Shown here: in pieces, positions 52,132 to 61,521 of the stretch
Layout of the letters: the number at the start of each line of letters is the position of its first letter
Numbering within the stretch: position 1 is the first letter of the stretch
NCBI GenBank assembly: GCA_023386235.1
Contig: JAEWKC010000009.1
Span: 62,001 to 126,000 of the forward strand
Direction of reading: 5' to 3'
From: Bacteroidota bacterium
GTDB taxonomy: Bacteria; Bacteroidota; Bacteroidia; Chitinophagales; Chitinophagaceae
DNA length: 64,000 nt
Position numbers and translations under genes: made by a program
The notes under the pieces: model-generated
The model's database searches: none
Told to the model about the DNA's origin: nothing
The model's input: the letters and a program-made list of their open reading frames with translations, nothing else

Positions 52132-52977
52132 TTAATACACTTTAGGACAATTGCAGGTGCTTAAATTGTAAGAGATGCCTATTTGAGCGGTGAAAAATCC
52201 GTCTTTGGCGAGTGAATTACCTCGTTGCAAGCCTTGTTTGCCTGTGTGGTTGATGCTTCGGTCCTGCAATTGCAGCGCTATGGCAGCGTCAGCGCCCTTA
52301 TAATTTTCGGGCAGAAAGGCTGCTCTTCCGGCATAGGTACTGCTTACGTCATCCAGATAGTCGGTAGTGGTAAAGCGATAACCTGCTTCTCCAAATAGAG
52401 CCAGCCGCTCGCTGATGGCTTTTTTTATGCCTACAGAAAGAGGAAAAGTAGCGGTTACGGGCAAATATTTTTTACCGTCGTGCGGTGTAGTGCTATGTTG
52501 TCCTTCCGTGCCAAGCGGGCGCAGTTGATGCTTTTTGCCGTCAAGCATAGTGTATGGTGAGGAATATAAAACGCCGGCGCCTAATGATATGTATGGAGTA
52601 AAATTGCTGCCTTCATAACCCGGCGCATAGCGGAAAAAATGAAATACACCGCTTACAGACAATTCGGTCGTATGATTATTAAAGTTAAGATTTCGTGTTT
52701 TGTATGTAATGTTAGAGGCCTGCTGATCATCATAGCGCAAGTGAGCGTAGCTCAAAGCGCCTTTAAGACTGATATAATTATTGAAATATTTTTGAAAGAA
52801 AACATTTACAGCGGGAGATAAGTAATTAAATTTCGCGTAAGGGTTTAAATCGCCCTGGTAAGCGGCAGCGCCTGTACCTATTCCCCATTCCCCTTTAGAT
52901 ACATAGGTTTCAATTTGCGCAAACGCATGATTAAGCAATAAAACATAAAAGATACATAAAATAAGTCGTTTCATCAT
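52132..52977 (-). CDS. DUF6089-type outer membrane beta-barrel protein
   Basis: A 281-aa protein starting at one of two adjacent Met codons (MMKRLILCIFYVLLLNHAFAQ), which gives a proper signal peptide; a longer frame begins 14 codons upstream but would bury it. The mature part is predicted amphipathic beta-strand barrel (WGIGTGAAAYQGDL, YISLKGALSYAHLRY, YISLGAGVLYSSP), consistent with DUF6089. The C-terminus ISYNLSTCNCPKVY is Cys-containing. Its setting between nadK and uppS-bamA is typical in this phylum and suggests a role in envelope assembly (inference). Confidence 0.85.
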   Translation of the reverse strand: MMKRLILCIFYVLLLNHAFAQIETYVSKGEWGIGTGAAAYQGDLNPYAKFNYLSPAVNVFFQKYFNNYISLKGALSYAHLRYDDQQASNITYKTRNLNFNNHTTELSVSGVFHFFRYAPGYEGSNFTPYISLGAGVLYSSPYTMLDGKKHQLRPLGTEGQHSTTPHDGKKYLPVTATFPLSVGIKKAISERLALFGEAGYRFTTTDYLDDVSSTYAGRAAFLPENYKGADAAIALQLQDRSINHTGKQGLQRGNSLAKDGFFTAQIGISYNLSTCNCPKVY

Positions 52978-53040
52978 ACACGCTGTAAACTTATTTCTTA
53001 TAAACTTCTTTTGTAGCAAAATATTGTTTTAAAGACATAT

Positions 53041-53919
53041 TTAATTTCTTGAATCTATTCCCCAGCCAAGCTTGGTTTTTAGCGAGGTGAGAAAACTGTT
53101 TTCCTGCAAGCGCACTATGTTGATGTAAAAAGACTCTTTGCGTATCGCTATATGTGTGTGGATGTCTGTTTCTACCCTGCGTGCGTCCAGCGAGCAGATG
53201 AAGCCATCTACACGGCTTTCTATCTCAAAAGATAAAATCTGGTCGTTAGGGATCACTACCGGCCGCGTATTCAGGTGATGCGGCGCTATAGGCGTAATTA
53301 CAAAACAGGATGTGGAAGGAAAAAGTATAGGTCCGTTGCAGCTCATATTGTATGCCGTAGAGCCAGCCGGAGTGGAAACGATTAGGCCGTCTGCCCAATA
53401 ATTATTTAAAAACTCTCCGTTAACGTAAGTCTTGATCTTTATCATGGGAGAAGTGTCTTTCTTGGATATGGTAAAGTCGTTCAGTCCAAAAGGAGCATTA
53501 GAGAATAGCTCCCTGTCAGAATCTACATGAATCAAAGCTCTTTTGTCTATTATATAAGAATGATCTTTTAATGCCTGAAGTGTAGCTTTAATATCGTCTT
53601 TTCCCGAGCTTGACAGAAAACCCAGCCGGCCAAAGTTGATGCCCAATACAGGAATGCCTTTATTGCCTATGAGCGTCACAGAATCAAGAATAGTACCGTC
53701 ACCGCCCAGGCTCAGTAAAAAGTCTACCGAACTGTTCAGGTCGTCGGCGCCTCTGAAAATTTCAATGTTGGAAAAACGCTGAAGAATTTCGGGAAATTGT
53801 GTCAAAAGGGTTTCGTGCACCAGTATCGACCTGCAATATTTTTCCAGTTCAAAAAAAATATTGAAAAGATGAGTGCTGTATTTAGCAGCGAAATCTCGTG
53901 AATATAAAGCTATACGCAT
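53041..53919 (-). CDS. nadK: NAD kinase
   Basis: A 292-aa enzyme that phosphorylates NAD to NADP. The nucleotide-binding GGDGT motif lies in LSLGGDGTILDS (about 70-81). Other family motifs are GINFGRLGFLS, the SPAG-type TPAGSTAYNMSCNGPIL and TPIAPHHLNTRPVV. The start fits the conserved MRIALYSRDF. It precedes the DUF6089 gene on the same strand by about 60 nt and together with uppS/bamA forms the conserved envelope-NADP block. Cofactor preference (ATP versus polyphosphate) cannot be told. Confidence 0.95.
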   Translation of the reverse strand: MRIALYSRDFAAKYSTHLFNIFFELEKYCRSILVHETLLTQFPEILQRFSNIEIFRGADDLNSSVDFLLSLGGDGTILDSVTLIGNKGIPVLGINFGRLGFLSSSGKDDIKATLQALKDHSYIIDKRALIHVDSDRELFSNAPFGLNDFTISKKDTSPMIKIKTYVNGEFLNNYWADGLIVSTPAGSTAYNMSCNGPILFPSTSCFVITPIAPHHLNTRPVVIPNDQILSFEIESRVDGFICSLDARRVETDIHTHIAIRKESFYINIVRLQENSFLTSLKTKLGWGIDSRN

Positions 53920-54061
53920 ACTACAAAATTAAGATAAAGTTATGGTAGTTGGATAATTGTGGGGAAGTTTGGTGTGGAAGGTAGGATGCTGGAAACACGG
54001 CGCACGAAGCCGAAAAGGATGGGAAATAATACAGCATTTTTAATTTTAAATACAAATATTG

Positions 54062-54069
54062 TACTTTCG
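54062..54069 (+). promoter_or_regulatory. -7 promoter element for the deoxynucleoside kinase gene
   Basis: TACTTTCG differs from TAnnTTTG at one base and ends 9 nt before ATG 54079, again implying a leaderless or near-leaderless mRNA. Confidence 0.45.
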
Positions 54070-54078
54070 CCCCTCTGT

Positions 54079-54714
54079 ATGCGGTACAAGTTTATAACTA
54101 TAGAAGGCAATATAGGCGCAGGCAAAACCACACTTACCAATATACTGGCAGAGCGACTGAATGCACGCAAAATACTGGAGGGCTTTGAAGACAATCCTTT
54201 CCTGCCCAAGTTTTATGAAAAGCCCGATCAATACGCTTTTCCGCTGGAGTTGTTTTTTATGGCCGAGCGTTTTAAGCAATTGAAAGAAATGATTGCCGGA
54301 GCCGGTTTGTTTCAGCAAATAACCCTGTCTGATTATTTATTTTTGAAATGTCTTTTGTTCTCTAAAGTGAATTTACAGGAAGAAGAGTACAAACTTTATC
54401 AACGCATTTTCGATATTATACATCAGCAATTAATATTTCCGGATATCCTTATTTACCTGCATGCGCCGGTAGATGCTTTGCAACGCAATATTAGAAAACG
54501 AAACAGGGGATACGAGCAAAATATTTCTGATGAATACCTGCTGCAAATACAGGAAGCATACCTGACTTATATACAACAACAAAACTTAAAGACGATATTT
54601 GTAGACGCGTCCAATGCTGATTTTTTAAACAATGAAAACCACGTAAATGCAATATTACAGGCGCTGGAAAAAGAATATACGCCCGGAAGACATTTGCTTA
54701 CACTGCCCAAATGA
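54079..54714 (+). CDS. Deoxynucleoside kinase
   Basis: A 211-aa kinase of the dNK/deoxyguanosine kinase family that phosphorylates salvaged deoxynucleosides. The start at 54079 puts the P-loop EGNIGAGKTT at residues 8-17; an open frame further upstream crosses the promoter and has no family match. Other motifs are FEDNPFLPKFY, FPLELFFMAERFKQL, the DRS-like SDYLFLKC, and the lid RNIRKRNRGYEQ. Substrate preference (dA, dG or dC) is not readable. The upstream region separates it from the divergent nadK. Confidence 0.9.
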   Translation: MRYKFITIEGNIGAGKTTLTNILAERLNARKILEGFEDNPFLPKFYEKPDQYAFPLELFFMAERFKQLKEMIAGAGLFQQITLSDYLFLKCLLFSKVNLQEEEYKLYQRIFDIIHQQLIFPDILIYLHAPVDALQRNIRKRNRGYEQNISDEYLLQIQEAYLTYIQQQNLKTIFVDASNADFLNNENHVNAILQALEKEYTPGRHLLTLPK

Positions 54715-54808
54715 TAGCGCATTGTTTCAAGCAGAAAAGAAACCATCGGTAAATGAATGCAATTCCGCTTTCTGTTTTCAGTGATTTTACGACTATATTA
54801 AAATATTC

Positions 54809-54816
54809 TATCTTTG
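54809..54816 (+). promoter_or_regulatory. -7 promoter element for the TonB-dependent receptor
   Basis: TATCTTTG, an exact TAnnTTTG match, 21 nt before the TTG start codon. Confidence 0.6.
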
Positions 54817-54837
54817 ATTGATTAATAAAATACTTTT

Positions 54838-57333
54838 TTGAAGCATTTACATTTTTTATTGCTGATTGTTCTCTCAATAATGAGCAGTGTCGCTTTGGCG
54901 CAACAATCCTCTTTTGTATCAGGCTATATTTTTACTGAAGATGGCGATGCGCTTTCGCAGGTTTTTGTTCATGAAGAAGGAGCGCGCAAAGGTGTTTTTA
55001 CCAACGACTCCGGTTATTTTATCATAGCTATTGAGCCTGCCAGATTAACCACACTTGTTTTTGAACACGTAAATTATGAAACAAATAGTAAAATATTTTT
55101 ACTGGCCAAAGGCGAAACGGAAAGCATACGCATGCGGTTTACCGGCAAAAAAGAAGATCTGAGCGAAGTGCTTGTTACAGCCGATGCCGTAAACAGAGAT
55201 ATCGGCACTATTGATCTTACGCCCGATAAAGCCATTCTTAATCCATCGCCTGTTGGTGGTATTGAAGGATTAATAAAAACTTATGTAGGCAGTAATAATG
55301 AACTTACCTCCAACTATAGTGTGCGTGGAGGAAATTACGATGAAAATTTGGTGTATGTAAATGACTATGAAATTTTTCGTCCGTTTTTAGTGAGCGCCGC
55401 GCAGCAGGAAGGTCTTAGCTTTATCAATCCTTTTTTAACGGATAATGTCAAGTTTTTCACGGGAGGCTTTCAGGCGCGCTATGGAGATAAAATGAGCTCG
55501 GTACTGGATGTGCTTTACAGGAAACCCACAGCGTTCGGAGGTTCTGCTTATATAAGCCCGTTGGAGCAGGGCGCGCACCTGGAGGGCGTTTCTGCCGGTG
55601 GAAAATTTACTTACCTCGCAGGTTTGCGCAATAGAAACAACAGAAACATATTGCAAAGCCAGGAAACTACCGGCAATTATATTCCGTCTTCCTCCGATAT
55701 TCAGGCATTTCTTACCTGGCATTTGTCAAAAAAATGGTCTTTGGAATTGCTGGGTAATTACGCGCAGACAAAGTTTTCTTTTTATCCGAAACAAAGCCAG
55801 CTTACATCCAGCGTTTTGTCGCCGTTTATAAGTGCTAACTATAGCATGAATATTGATTTTGAAGGTAGTGAAAAAGATAAATACTCAACTAATTTTATTG
55901 GCGTTAGCGCTATACAACAAGTCAATAAAAACGTAGAGCTAAAATGGATGCTCAGTCGCTTTGAAGATAATGAAACGGAAAACACAGATATAAAAGCTAC
56001 TTATCTTTTCGGAGAAAGAACAACAACCGCTGACGGAAGTGCAGGCCAGATTGAAAACATTTTAGGAGCCGGAATTAATCACCAGTATGCGAGAAATCAA
56101 CTCAGCATTCAGTTGTGGACAGCACAGCACCGGGGCAACTGGAATGCCAACAAACATTTTGTGCAATGGGGAGTAAATATAGAAAATCAGCATATTGATG
56201 ATGTGCTGAATCGCTGGACGTATATAGATTCTGCCGGATATTCTATTCCTTATCAAAAAGGTAAGCTGACCATGCATGATGTGCAAAAAGGAACAGCAAC
56301 AATCAATGTAAAGCGCTATTCTGCGTTTGTTCAGGACAATATCCGTTTTAGAAATGATATGTTGCTAAACGTGGGTTTGCGTGTCAATTACAACGATCTG
56401 AACAAAGAAATGCTTTTATCTCCAAGGCTGGGGTTTTCCTATTCACCATCTTCCTGGAAAAAAGATGTGGTACTGCGCGCGTCTGCCGGAATGTACGCGC
56501 AGCCTGCCTTTTACAGGGAACTGCGTAAATATGATGGCTCTTTGAATACCTCCGTTCTGGCGCAAAAAAGCTGGCAGGGTGTAGCCGGTGTAGATTATAA
56601 TTTTACATTGTTTAAACGCCCGGCTAAATGGACCATGGAAGCTTATTACAAATACTTGTATGATGTAAACCCATACGATATGGACAATGTGAGAATAAGA
56701 TATCATGGGAACAATAACGGTAAAGCTTATGCAGCAGGTATTGAAACGAGATTGTTCGGCGAGTTGGTTAAAGACGCCGAAAGCTGGATAAGCTTGGGTT
56801 TGATGCAGACAAAAGAAAAAATTGAAGGACTTACATTTACCAATTATTTAAATGCAGCAGGGCAGGTTATTTCTACCGGCACACCCGATAAAGTTATTGC
56901 GGATTCTGTTAGCCAGGAAGTAGGATGGGTAAGAAGACCTACAGACAGGCTCGTGACTTTCGGGATGTTTTTTCAGGACTATTTAAGCAGCAATAAAAAT
57001 TTTAAAGTTTACCTCAATACGCTGTATGGCAGCAATATGCCTTATAATATTCCCGGTAACAATCGTTTTCGCAATGCGTTAATCATTCCCGCTTATTTAA
57101 GAGTAGATATAGGTTTCAGCGCATTGTTGTTAGATGCTGAAAAAATGCGCAGGAGTTATTCGCCATTTAAAAATTTCAAAAATATCTGGGCTACTCTGGA
57201 AGTATTTAACCTTATTAATAAGTCAAATACTATCAGCTATATGACTATCAAAGATTTCAGCAATAATACATTTGTAATGCCTAATCGGCTTACACCTCGC
57301 CTGTTAAATTTTAAGATAGTTGCAGAGTGGTAG
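54838..57333 (+). CDS. TonB-dependent receptor with CarboxypepD_reg-like N-terminus, TTG start
   Basis: An 831-aa outer membrane receptor. TTG 54838 is the only start that yields the signal peptide MKHLHFLLLIVLSIMSSVALAQ. A carboxypeptidase regulatory-like domain (about 27-110, SGYIFTEDGDALSQVFVHEE) is followed by a plug (about 125-235, with YSVRGGNYDENLVYVNDYEIFRP) and a 22-strand barrel ending in FKIVAEW, with a terminal aromatic residue as needed for insertion. No SusD-like partner is encoded next to it, so it is a solitary receptor, more like siderophore or cobalamin type than SusC. The cargo is not known. Confidence 0.9.
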   Translation: MKHLHFLLLIVLSIMSSVALAQQSSFVSGYIFTEDGDALSQVFVHEEGARKGVFTNDSGYFIIAIEPARLTTLVFEHVNYETNSKIFLLAKGETESIRMRFTGKKEDLSEVLVTADAVNRDIGTIDLTPDKAILNPSPVGGIEGLIKTYVGSNNELTSNYSVRGGNYDENLVYVNDYEIFRPFLVSAAQQEGLSFINPFLTDNVKFFTGGFQARYGDKMSSVLDVLYRKPTAFGGSAYISPLEQGAHLEGVSAGGKFTYLAGLRNRNNRNILQSQETTGNYIPSSSDIQAFLTWHLSKKWSLELLGNYAQTKFSFYPKQSQLTSSVLSPFISANYSMNIDFEGSEKDKYSTNFIGVSAIQQVNKNVELKWMLSRFEDNETENTDIKATYLFGERTTTADGSAGQIENILGAGINHQYARNQLSIQLWTAQHRGNWNANKHFVQWGVNIENQHIDDVLNRWTYIDSAGYSIPYQKGKLTMHDVQKGTATINVKRYSAFVQDNIRFRNDMLLNVGLRVNYNDLNKEMLLSPRLGFSYSPSSWKKDVVLRASAGMYAQPAFYRELRKYDGSLNTSVLAQKSWQGVAGVDYNFTLFKRPAKWTMEAYYKYLYDVNPYDMDNVRIRYHGNNNGKAYAAGIETRLFGELVKDAESWISLGLMQTKEKIEGLTFTNYLNAAGQVISTGTPDKVIADSVSQEVGWVRRPTDRLVTFGMFFQDYLSSNKNFKVYLNTLYGSNMPYNIPGNNRFRNALIIPAYLRVDIGFSALLLDAEKMRRSYSPFKNFKNIWATLEVFNLINKSNTISYMTIKDFSNNTFVMPNRLTPRLLNFKIVAEW

Positions 57334-57339
57334 CAAAAA

Positions 57340-58071
57340 TCAATCCGCCGCGTAATCCGCTTTCACCGTAATGGTTGCGGTTTTGCTTTTGCTTGAAGTG
57401 TTGAATGCGCCGCCGTAGCTGTAATCTTCATTGCTGTTTTTGCCTACAATCTGAAAAACGCCCATAGAGGCTTTCTTTAATTTACCCAGGCCTTTACCGG
57501 AATTTTTGGCAATGGTTTCGGCACGTTTTTTCGCGTCTTCACTTGCTTTGGCTAAAAGATCTAATTTTAGATCGGCAAGCTTCGAGTAGTAGTAAGATGG
57601 GGCTTGAGAATTCAGCTCAATGCCGCTTTGAATAAGATCGGTTACTTCTCTTGATATTTTTTCTATTTTAGGAATATCTTTTGAGTCTACCGTTACGGTT
57701 TGAGAAAGATTGTATCCTGTAAAAACAGAGCTGGATGTGCGACCTTCCGAATCGTAGGTATAGCTGTAATCCTTAGAGATATTCACGGCAGAAAAAACAA
57801 TTTCTTCCGCGGTTACTCCGCGAGACAAAAGATATTCTTTTATTTGTCCTTCATCACTTTTTAATTGCGCATATGCTCCCTGCAAATCCATTGTTTTTCG
57901 AGAGTAGCTGGCTTTCCAAACAATTTGGTCACTTTCAAAATCCACTTCAGATGAGCCGGTTACCGTAATGTTTTCCTGAGCACGAAACTTGTATTTATAA
58001 GCGTTTCCAATGGTCCAAAAACAAATAATGGCGACAAATGCAATAATGGCTGTTATGATTATTCTGTTCAT
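57340..58071 (-). CDS. SIMPL-domain (DUF541) protein
   Basis: A 243-aa envelope protein with one N-terminal membrane helix (about 4-24) and a SIMPL/DUF541 domain (about 34-240), recognised from ITVTGSSEVDFESDQIVWKASY and the helix KASEDAKKRAETIAKNSGKGLGKLKKA. Members occur in the periplasm and are linked to oxidative stress and to kinase signalling in animals; the bacterial role is unclear. It is convergent with the TonB-dependent receptor, with only 6 nt between stop codons. Confidence 0.9.
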   Translation of the reverse strand: MNRIIITAIIAFVAIICFWTIGNAYKYKFRAQENITVTGSSEVDFESDQIVWKASYSRKTMDLQGAYAQLKSDEGQIKEYLLSRGVTAEEIVFSAVNISKDYSYTYDSEGRTSSSVFTGYNLSQTVTVDSKDIPKIEKISREVTDLIQSGIELNSQAPSYYYSKLADLKLDLLAKASEDAKKRAETIAKNSGKGLGKLKKASMGVFQIVGKNSNEDYSYGGAFNTSSKSKTATITVKADYAAD

Positions 58072-58111
58072 ATTATGGCTTTTAGCTCTGCTAAAGTTAC
58101 AGATTATTTTT

Positions 58112-59113
58112 TTACTGTTCCAGAAAATTAAGTAAAGGGGTGATAAACCTGTTGAAAACTTCTATATGTGGCAAATGGCCTACATCATCTAATTCTACCA
58201 ATTGAGCGCCCGAAATTTTTTGGGCAGTAGTTTTTCCCAGCTGGTCGTATCTTCCCATTAAAGGCTGAAGTTCTTTTGGTGCGTTTGCTTTGCCAATAGC
58301 TGTTCGATCTCTTGTGCCTATAATAAGTAGTGTTGGTGTTTTTATTTTCTCAAATTCATAAACTACAGGTTGTGTAAAGATCATATCGCTTGTGAGCGCC
58401 GCATTCCATGCAATGGCGGGATAATCTTCAGACAACGTCCATCCGGCAAGCATGTTCAGCCAACGATCATATTCAGGTTTCCATTTATTGTCGTAATAAA
58501 ATGTAAGTTGATATTTTTTATAGCTGTCGTAAGTATTTTTTAATTCGCTCAGATAATTCTTTTCTACATTTTGATACGGAGAAAAAAGTTTGTAATCTTC
58601 CAGGCCAATGGGGTTTTCCAATATTAGTTTTTCTGTTGTTTTCGGATACATCAAAGCAAATCGGGTAGCCAACATGCCGCCCATAGAGTGTCCGAGTACA
58701 GCGGTTTTACTGATGTTTAATTTGTCTAAAATAGTTTTGGTGTTTTCTGCCAGTTGATGAAAACTATACTGAAAATTTTGAGGTTTGGTAGATTTGCCAA
58801 AACCAATCTGGTCAGGTACAATTATTCTGTAACCATTGTCCGATAAAGCTTTTATGGTTTTTTCCCAATAAGCACCATTGAAGTTTTTACCATGCAGCAA
58901 TAAGATATTTTTGCCGTTGGCTTTTTTGGACTGAATATCCATATAAGCCATTTGTAGCTTTTGGTTTTGATTTTCCAATTCAATATAATGAACAGGATAA
59001 GGATATTGTACGCTTGTTAAATTCTTATCGTATGCTATTAATGAACTGTTTTGCGCATATAAAGCATTCAACAATAAAGCTACACAGGCAGCAAGCAGAA
59101 ATATATTTTTCAT
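58112..59113 (-). CDS. Secreted alpha/beta hydrolase
   Basis: A 333-aa hydrolase with a cleavable signal peptide (ALLLNALYAQ). The fold elements are the oxyanion strand NILLLHGKNFNGAYW, the nucleophile elbow GHSMGGM, the acid in LLIIGTRDRTAIG and the catalytic His in VGHLPHIE. The cap region (about 185-235) is helical. The likely class is an esterase, haloalkane-dehalogenase-like or C-C hydrolase; the substrate cannot be read. It starts 13 nt after cutC on the same strand, so the two are probably co-transcribed. Confidence 0.88.
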   Translation of the reverse strand: MKNIFLLAACVALLLNALYAQNSSLIAYDKNLTSVQYPYPVHYIELENQNQKLQMAYMDIQSKKANGKNILLLHGKNFNGAYWEKTIKALSDNGYRIIVPDQIGFGKSTKPQNFQYSFHQLAENTKTILDKLNISKTAVLGHSMGGMLATRFALMYPKTTEKLILENPIGLEDYKLFSPYQNVEKNYLSELKNTYDSYKKYQLTFYYDNKWKPEYDRWLNMLAGWTLSEDYPAIAWNAALTSDMIFTQPVVYEFEKIKTPTLLIIGTRDRTAIGKANAPKELQPLMGRYDQLGKTTAQKISGAQLVELDDVGHLPHIEVFNRFITPLLNFLEQ

Positions 59114-59125
59114 CCGTATATTTTT

Positions 59126-59839
59126 TTAAGATAGTATTTTTTTCATCTTTATTACTTCCTCTTCGTCTACAACTGTTTCTGTCAGCGACTCTTGCATAGA
59201 GGCTACGGTAAATTCCATATCGGAATTTTTATTTTTTCTTGCAGAGGAATGATATTCCACGCCTCCTGTTTCATTTATTAGTTGTTGGAGATTAGATGAG
59301 CGAACTCCGCTACCCTGAAGAATAATAATTCTTCCATCCGCTTTTTCAATTAGTTGTTTAATAAGACTGGTTGCGTTGCCTACGTTGGGCACCTGCCCGC
59401 TGGTGAGTATACGTTTGCAGCCTGTGGTTATTACATCTTCCAATGCCTGAAAAGGATCTTTTGTTCTGTCAAAAGCCCGGTGAAATGTTAGCTCCAGCGG
59501 CGCTGCTATTTGCACAAGTTCTTTGGTTCTTTCAATGTCAATGGTGCCGTCTTTTTTCAATATACCTGTTACCAGTCCGGGAAATCCTAATTCTTTACAA
59601 AGTGCTACATCTTTTTTTAGTACTTCGAACTCTTCTTCGTTATAAAAAAAGTCGCCGCCTCTGGGGCGAATAATAGGAAACACAGGAATGTTGATTCTTT
59701 CTCTTACAGTTTTTAATGTTCCGTAAGAGGGTGTAGTGCCGCCTTCTAAAGGATTCTCGCACAGTTCCAAACGATTTGCACCCGCATTGGCCGCCTGTAT
59801 GGCCGATGAGATGTTGAATACTGCAATCTCTAGTAACAT
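59126..59839 (-). CDS. cutC: CutC family protein
   Basis: A 237-aa TIM-barrel protein of the CutC family, once linked to copper tolerance in E. coli, a link that was later disputed. Family motifs are MLLEIAVFNISSAIQAANAGANRLELCENPLEGGTTPSYG at the N-terminus, FPIIRPRGGDFFY, LTFHRAFD, RILTSGQ and the C-terminal GGVEYHSSARK. No conserved metal site is evident, so copper binding should not be assumed. The last ~30 residues after the barrel are extra and acidic/basic mixed. It is first in the pair with the hydrolase. Confidence 0.93.
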   Translation of the reverse strand: MLLEIAVFNISSAIQAANAGANRLELCENPLEGGTTPSYGTLKTVRERINIPVFPIIRPRGGDFFYNEEEFEVLKKDVALCKELGFPGLVTGILKKDGTIDIERTKELVQIAAPLELTFHRAFDRTKDPFQALEDVITTGCKRILTSGQVPNVGNATSLIKQLIEKADGRIIILQGSGVRSSNLQQLINETGGVEYHSSARKNKNSDMEFTVASMQESLTETVVDEEEVIKMKKILS

Positions 59840-59931
59840 GATACTTTATATTTTTTCAAATTTACCCAACTATTTTATAACCTGAAAAATGGAATTGTGA
59901 TTTTGGGAATTAATTAATATTTTAGCATTCA

Positions 59932-61098
59932 ATGCAATGGATTGAAAAACATATAAAAACCGCCGAAAATATTTGTATCAATTATACAGGCAGTCTTCCT
60001 TTACAACATGAGTTGAAAAACTATTTTTCTAAGAATAAAAAGCATGGCTCCAGAGACAGGAAAATTATTTCGCATCTTTGCTATACCTATTTCAGGCTGG
60101 GAAAAGCTTTATTGTCACTGTCTTTCAGAGAAAGATTGCTGGTCGCGCTTTTTCTTTGCGAAGAAAATATTGATAAATGGTCATCGTTGTTCAATAAAGA
60201 TTATATAGAACAGCACAGTGACAGCCTGGAAGACAGAATTGCTTTTATTCAAAAAAAATATAAGGCATTTTCTTTGGAAGATGTATTTGCATTTCACGAT
60301 CATATCGGAGGTATTGACAAAAAAGCTTTTGTGCAATCTGTTTTTGCACAGCCTTTAACTTATTTGAGAACCAGACCCGGCACGAATGAAAAAGTAATAG
60401 CAGCTTTGGAGAATAATGGAATTACATTTTTTGAAATTGAAAAAAATACACTAGCTCTACGCCAGGGAGCGCATTTGCAAGATGTGATCAAACTGAATAA
60501 AGATGCGGTTATACAGGATCTGAGCTCGCAAAAAACAGCCATGTTTTTTACTCTGACAAATAAGGATCAGATTAAAGCTGTTTGGGACTGTTGCGCAGCG
60601 AGCGGCGGCAAAACTATTTTGGCTTACGACTATTTTAGACCCACAAAAATGATGATGTCAGATATCAGAGAAAGTATTATCGCTAATTTAAAGAAAAGAC
60701 TAAAAGAGGCCGGAGTACCCTATCAGAAAGTATTCATTGCAGATTTAACACAACCTATTGATATAGATGAAAAGTTTGATTTAGTAATTTGTGATGCTCC
60801 ATGCACAGGCTCAGGCACTTGGGCAAGAATGCCCGAACAACTCAGCTATTTTAAAGAAGAAAAAATAAATGAATATGCTTTGCGGCAATCGGCCATTATG
60901 GAACATATATATCCTCATATAGCCTCGGGAGGTTATCTGTTTTATATCACCTGCTCTGTTTTTGAGCTCGAAAATGAAAGTCGCATAAGTTTTTTGCAAG
61001 AACGTTTTCCTGATTTGCAGCGGGTGCAATCAGGATATATAATAGGCTATCATACTAAAGCCGATACGATGTATGCCGCTTTGTTAAAAAAAGATTGA
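59932..61098 (+). CDS. RsmB/NOL1/NOP2 family m5C methyltransferase
   Basis: A 388-aa AdoMet-dependent RNA cytosine-5 methyltransferase. An N-terminal helical NusB-like/RsmB-type region (about 1-130) leads to the Rossmann core. The AdoMet motif is WDCCAASGGKT (about 221-231). Two catalytic Cys positions are present: motif IV CDAPCTGSGTW and motif VI ITCSVFELEN. The target (16S rRNA C967 or a tRNA) cannot be decided from sequence alone. A TATTTTAG box (59918-59925) ends 6 nt before ATG. Confidence 0.9.
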   Translation: MQWIEKHIKTAENICINYTGSLPLQHELKNYFSKNKKHGSRDRKIISHLCYTYFRLGKALLSLSFRERLLVALFLCEENIDKWSSLFNKDYIEQHSDSLEDRIAFIQKKYKAFSLEDVFAFHDHIGGIDKKAFVQSVFAQPLTYLRTRPGTNEKVIAALENNGITFFEIEKNTLALRQGAHLQDVIKLNKDAVIQDLSSQKTAMFFTLTNKDQIKAVWDCCAASGGKTILAYDYFRPTKMMMSDIRESIIANLKKRLKEAGVPYQKVFIADLTQPIDIDEKFDLVICDAPCTGSGTWARMPEQLSYFKEEKINEYALRQSAIMEHIYPHIASGGYLFYITCSVFELENESRISFLQERFPDLQRVQSGYIIGYHTKADTMYAALLKKD

Positions 61099-61139
61099 AT
61101 TTTACAGATTTTACTTAAAAAAGATTTTACTTTGCAGTA

Positions 61140-61457
61140 ATGCGCTTTCTCCATACCATATTCAAAATTGTTAAAAATAAATACTTCATTGCTTTTGTGG
61201 TATTCGCGGTCTTTATGTTGTATTATGATAAAAATGACGTTTTTGTACAATTAGAAAAAGAAAAAGAATTAAAAGAATTGCGCCAAAGTCAGGCATTTTA
61301 CGAAAAAGAAGTGAATAAGCTGCGCGATCAGCTTACCGAACTTGAAACAAATCCTGAAAAATTGCAAACCTACGCCAGAGAAAATCTCTTTATGAAAAAA
61401 AGTAATGAAGATATTTTTATACTGGAGCCGGCTATTGATTCCACTACAGAAAAATAA
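61140..61457 (+). CDS. FtsB/DivIC-like septum formation initiator protein
   Basis: A 105-aa bitopic protein with one membrane helix (about 14-30) followed by a coiled coil (about 38-75, EKEKELKELRQSQAFYEKEVNKLRDQLTEL) and the conserved NPEKLQTYARENLFMKKSNEDIFIL segment that is typical of DivIC/FtsB. In other bacteria this protein bridges FtsL and FtsQ in the divisome. It begins 41 nt after the methyltransferase gene. Confidence 0.88.
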   Translation: MRFLHTIFKIVKNKYFIAFVVFAVFMLYYDKNDVFVQLEKEKELKELRQSQAFYEKEVNKLRDQLTELETNPEKLQTYARENLFMKKSNEDIFILEPAIDSTTEK

Positions 61458-61521
61458 TTTATCTTGTTGTATACTAAGTGCATCCATTTGTCGTTTTATT
61501 TTAAATAAACGAAATAATAAA

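Noticed and set aside
53959..54078. An earlier start for the deoxynucleoside kinase.
   Set aside because: The added 40 residues are basic and unlike the family, and would include the promoter box at 54062-54069.
54838..57333. The TonB-dependent receptor as a SusC of a polysaccharide locus.
   Set aside because: No SusD-like gene or glycosidase is next to it, and the plug/barrel length is shorter than SusC proteins (about 1000 aa).
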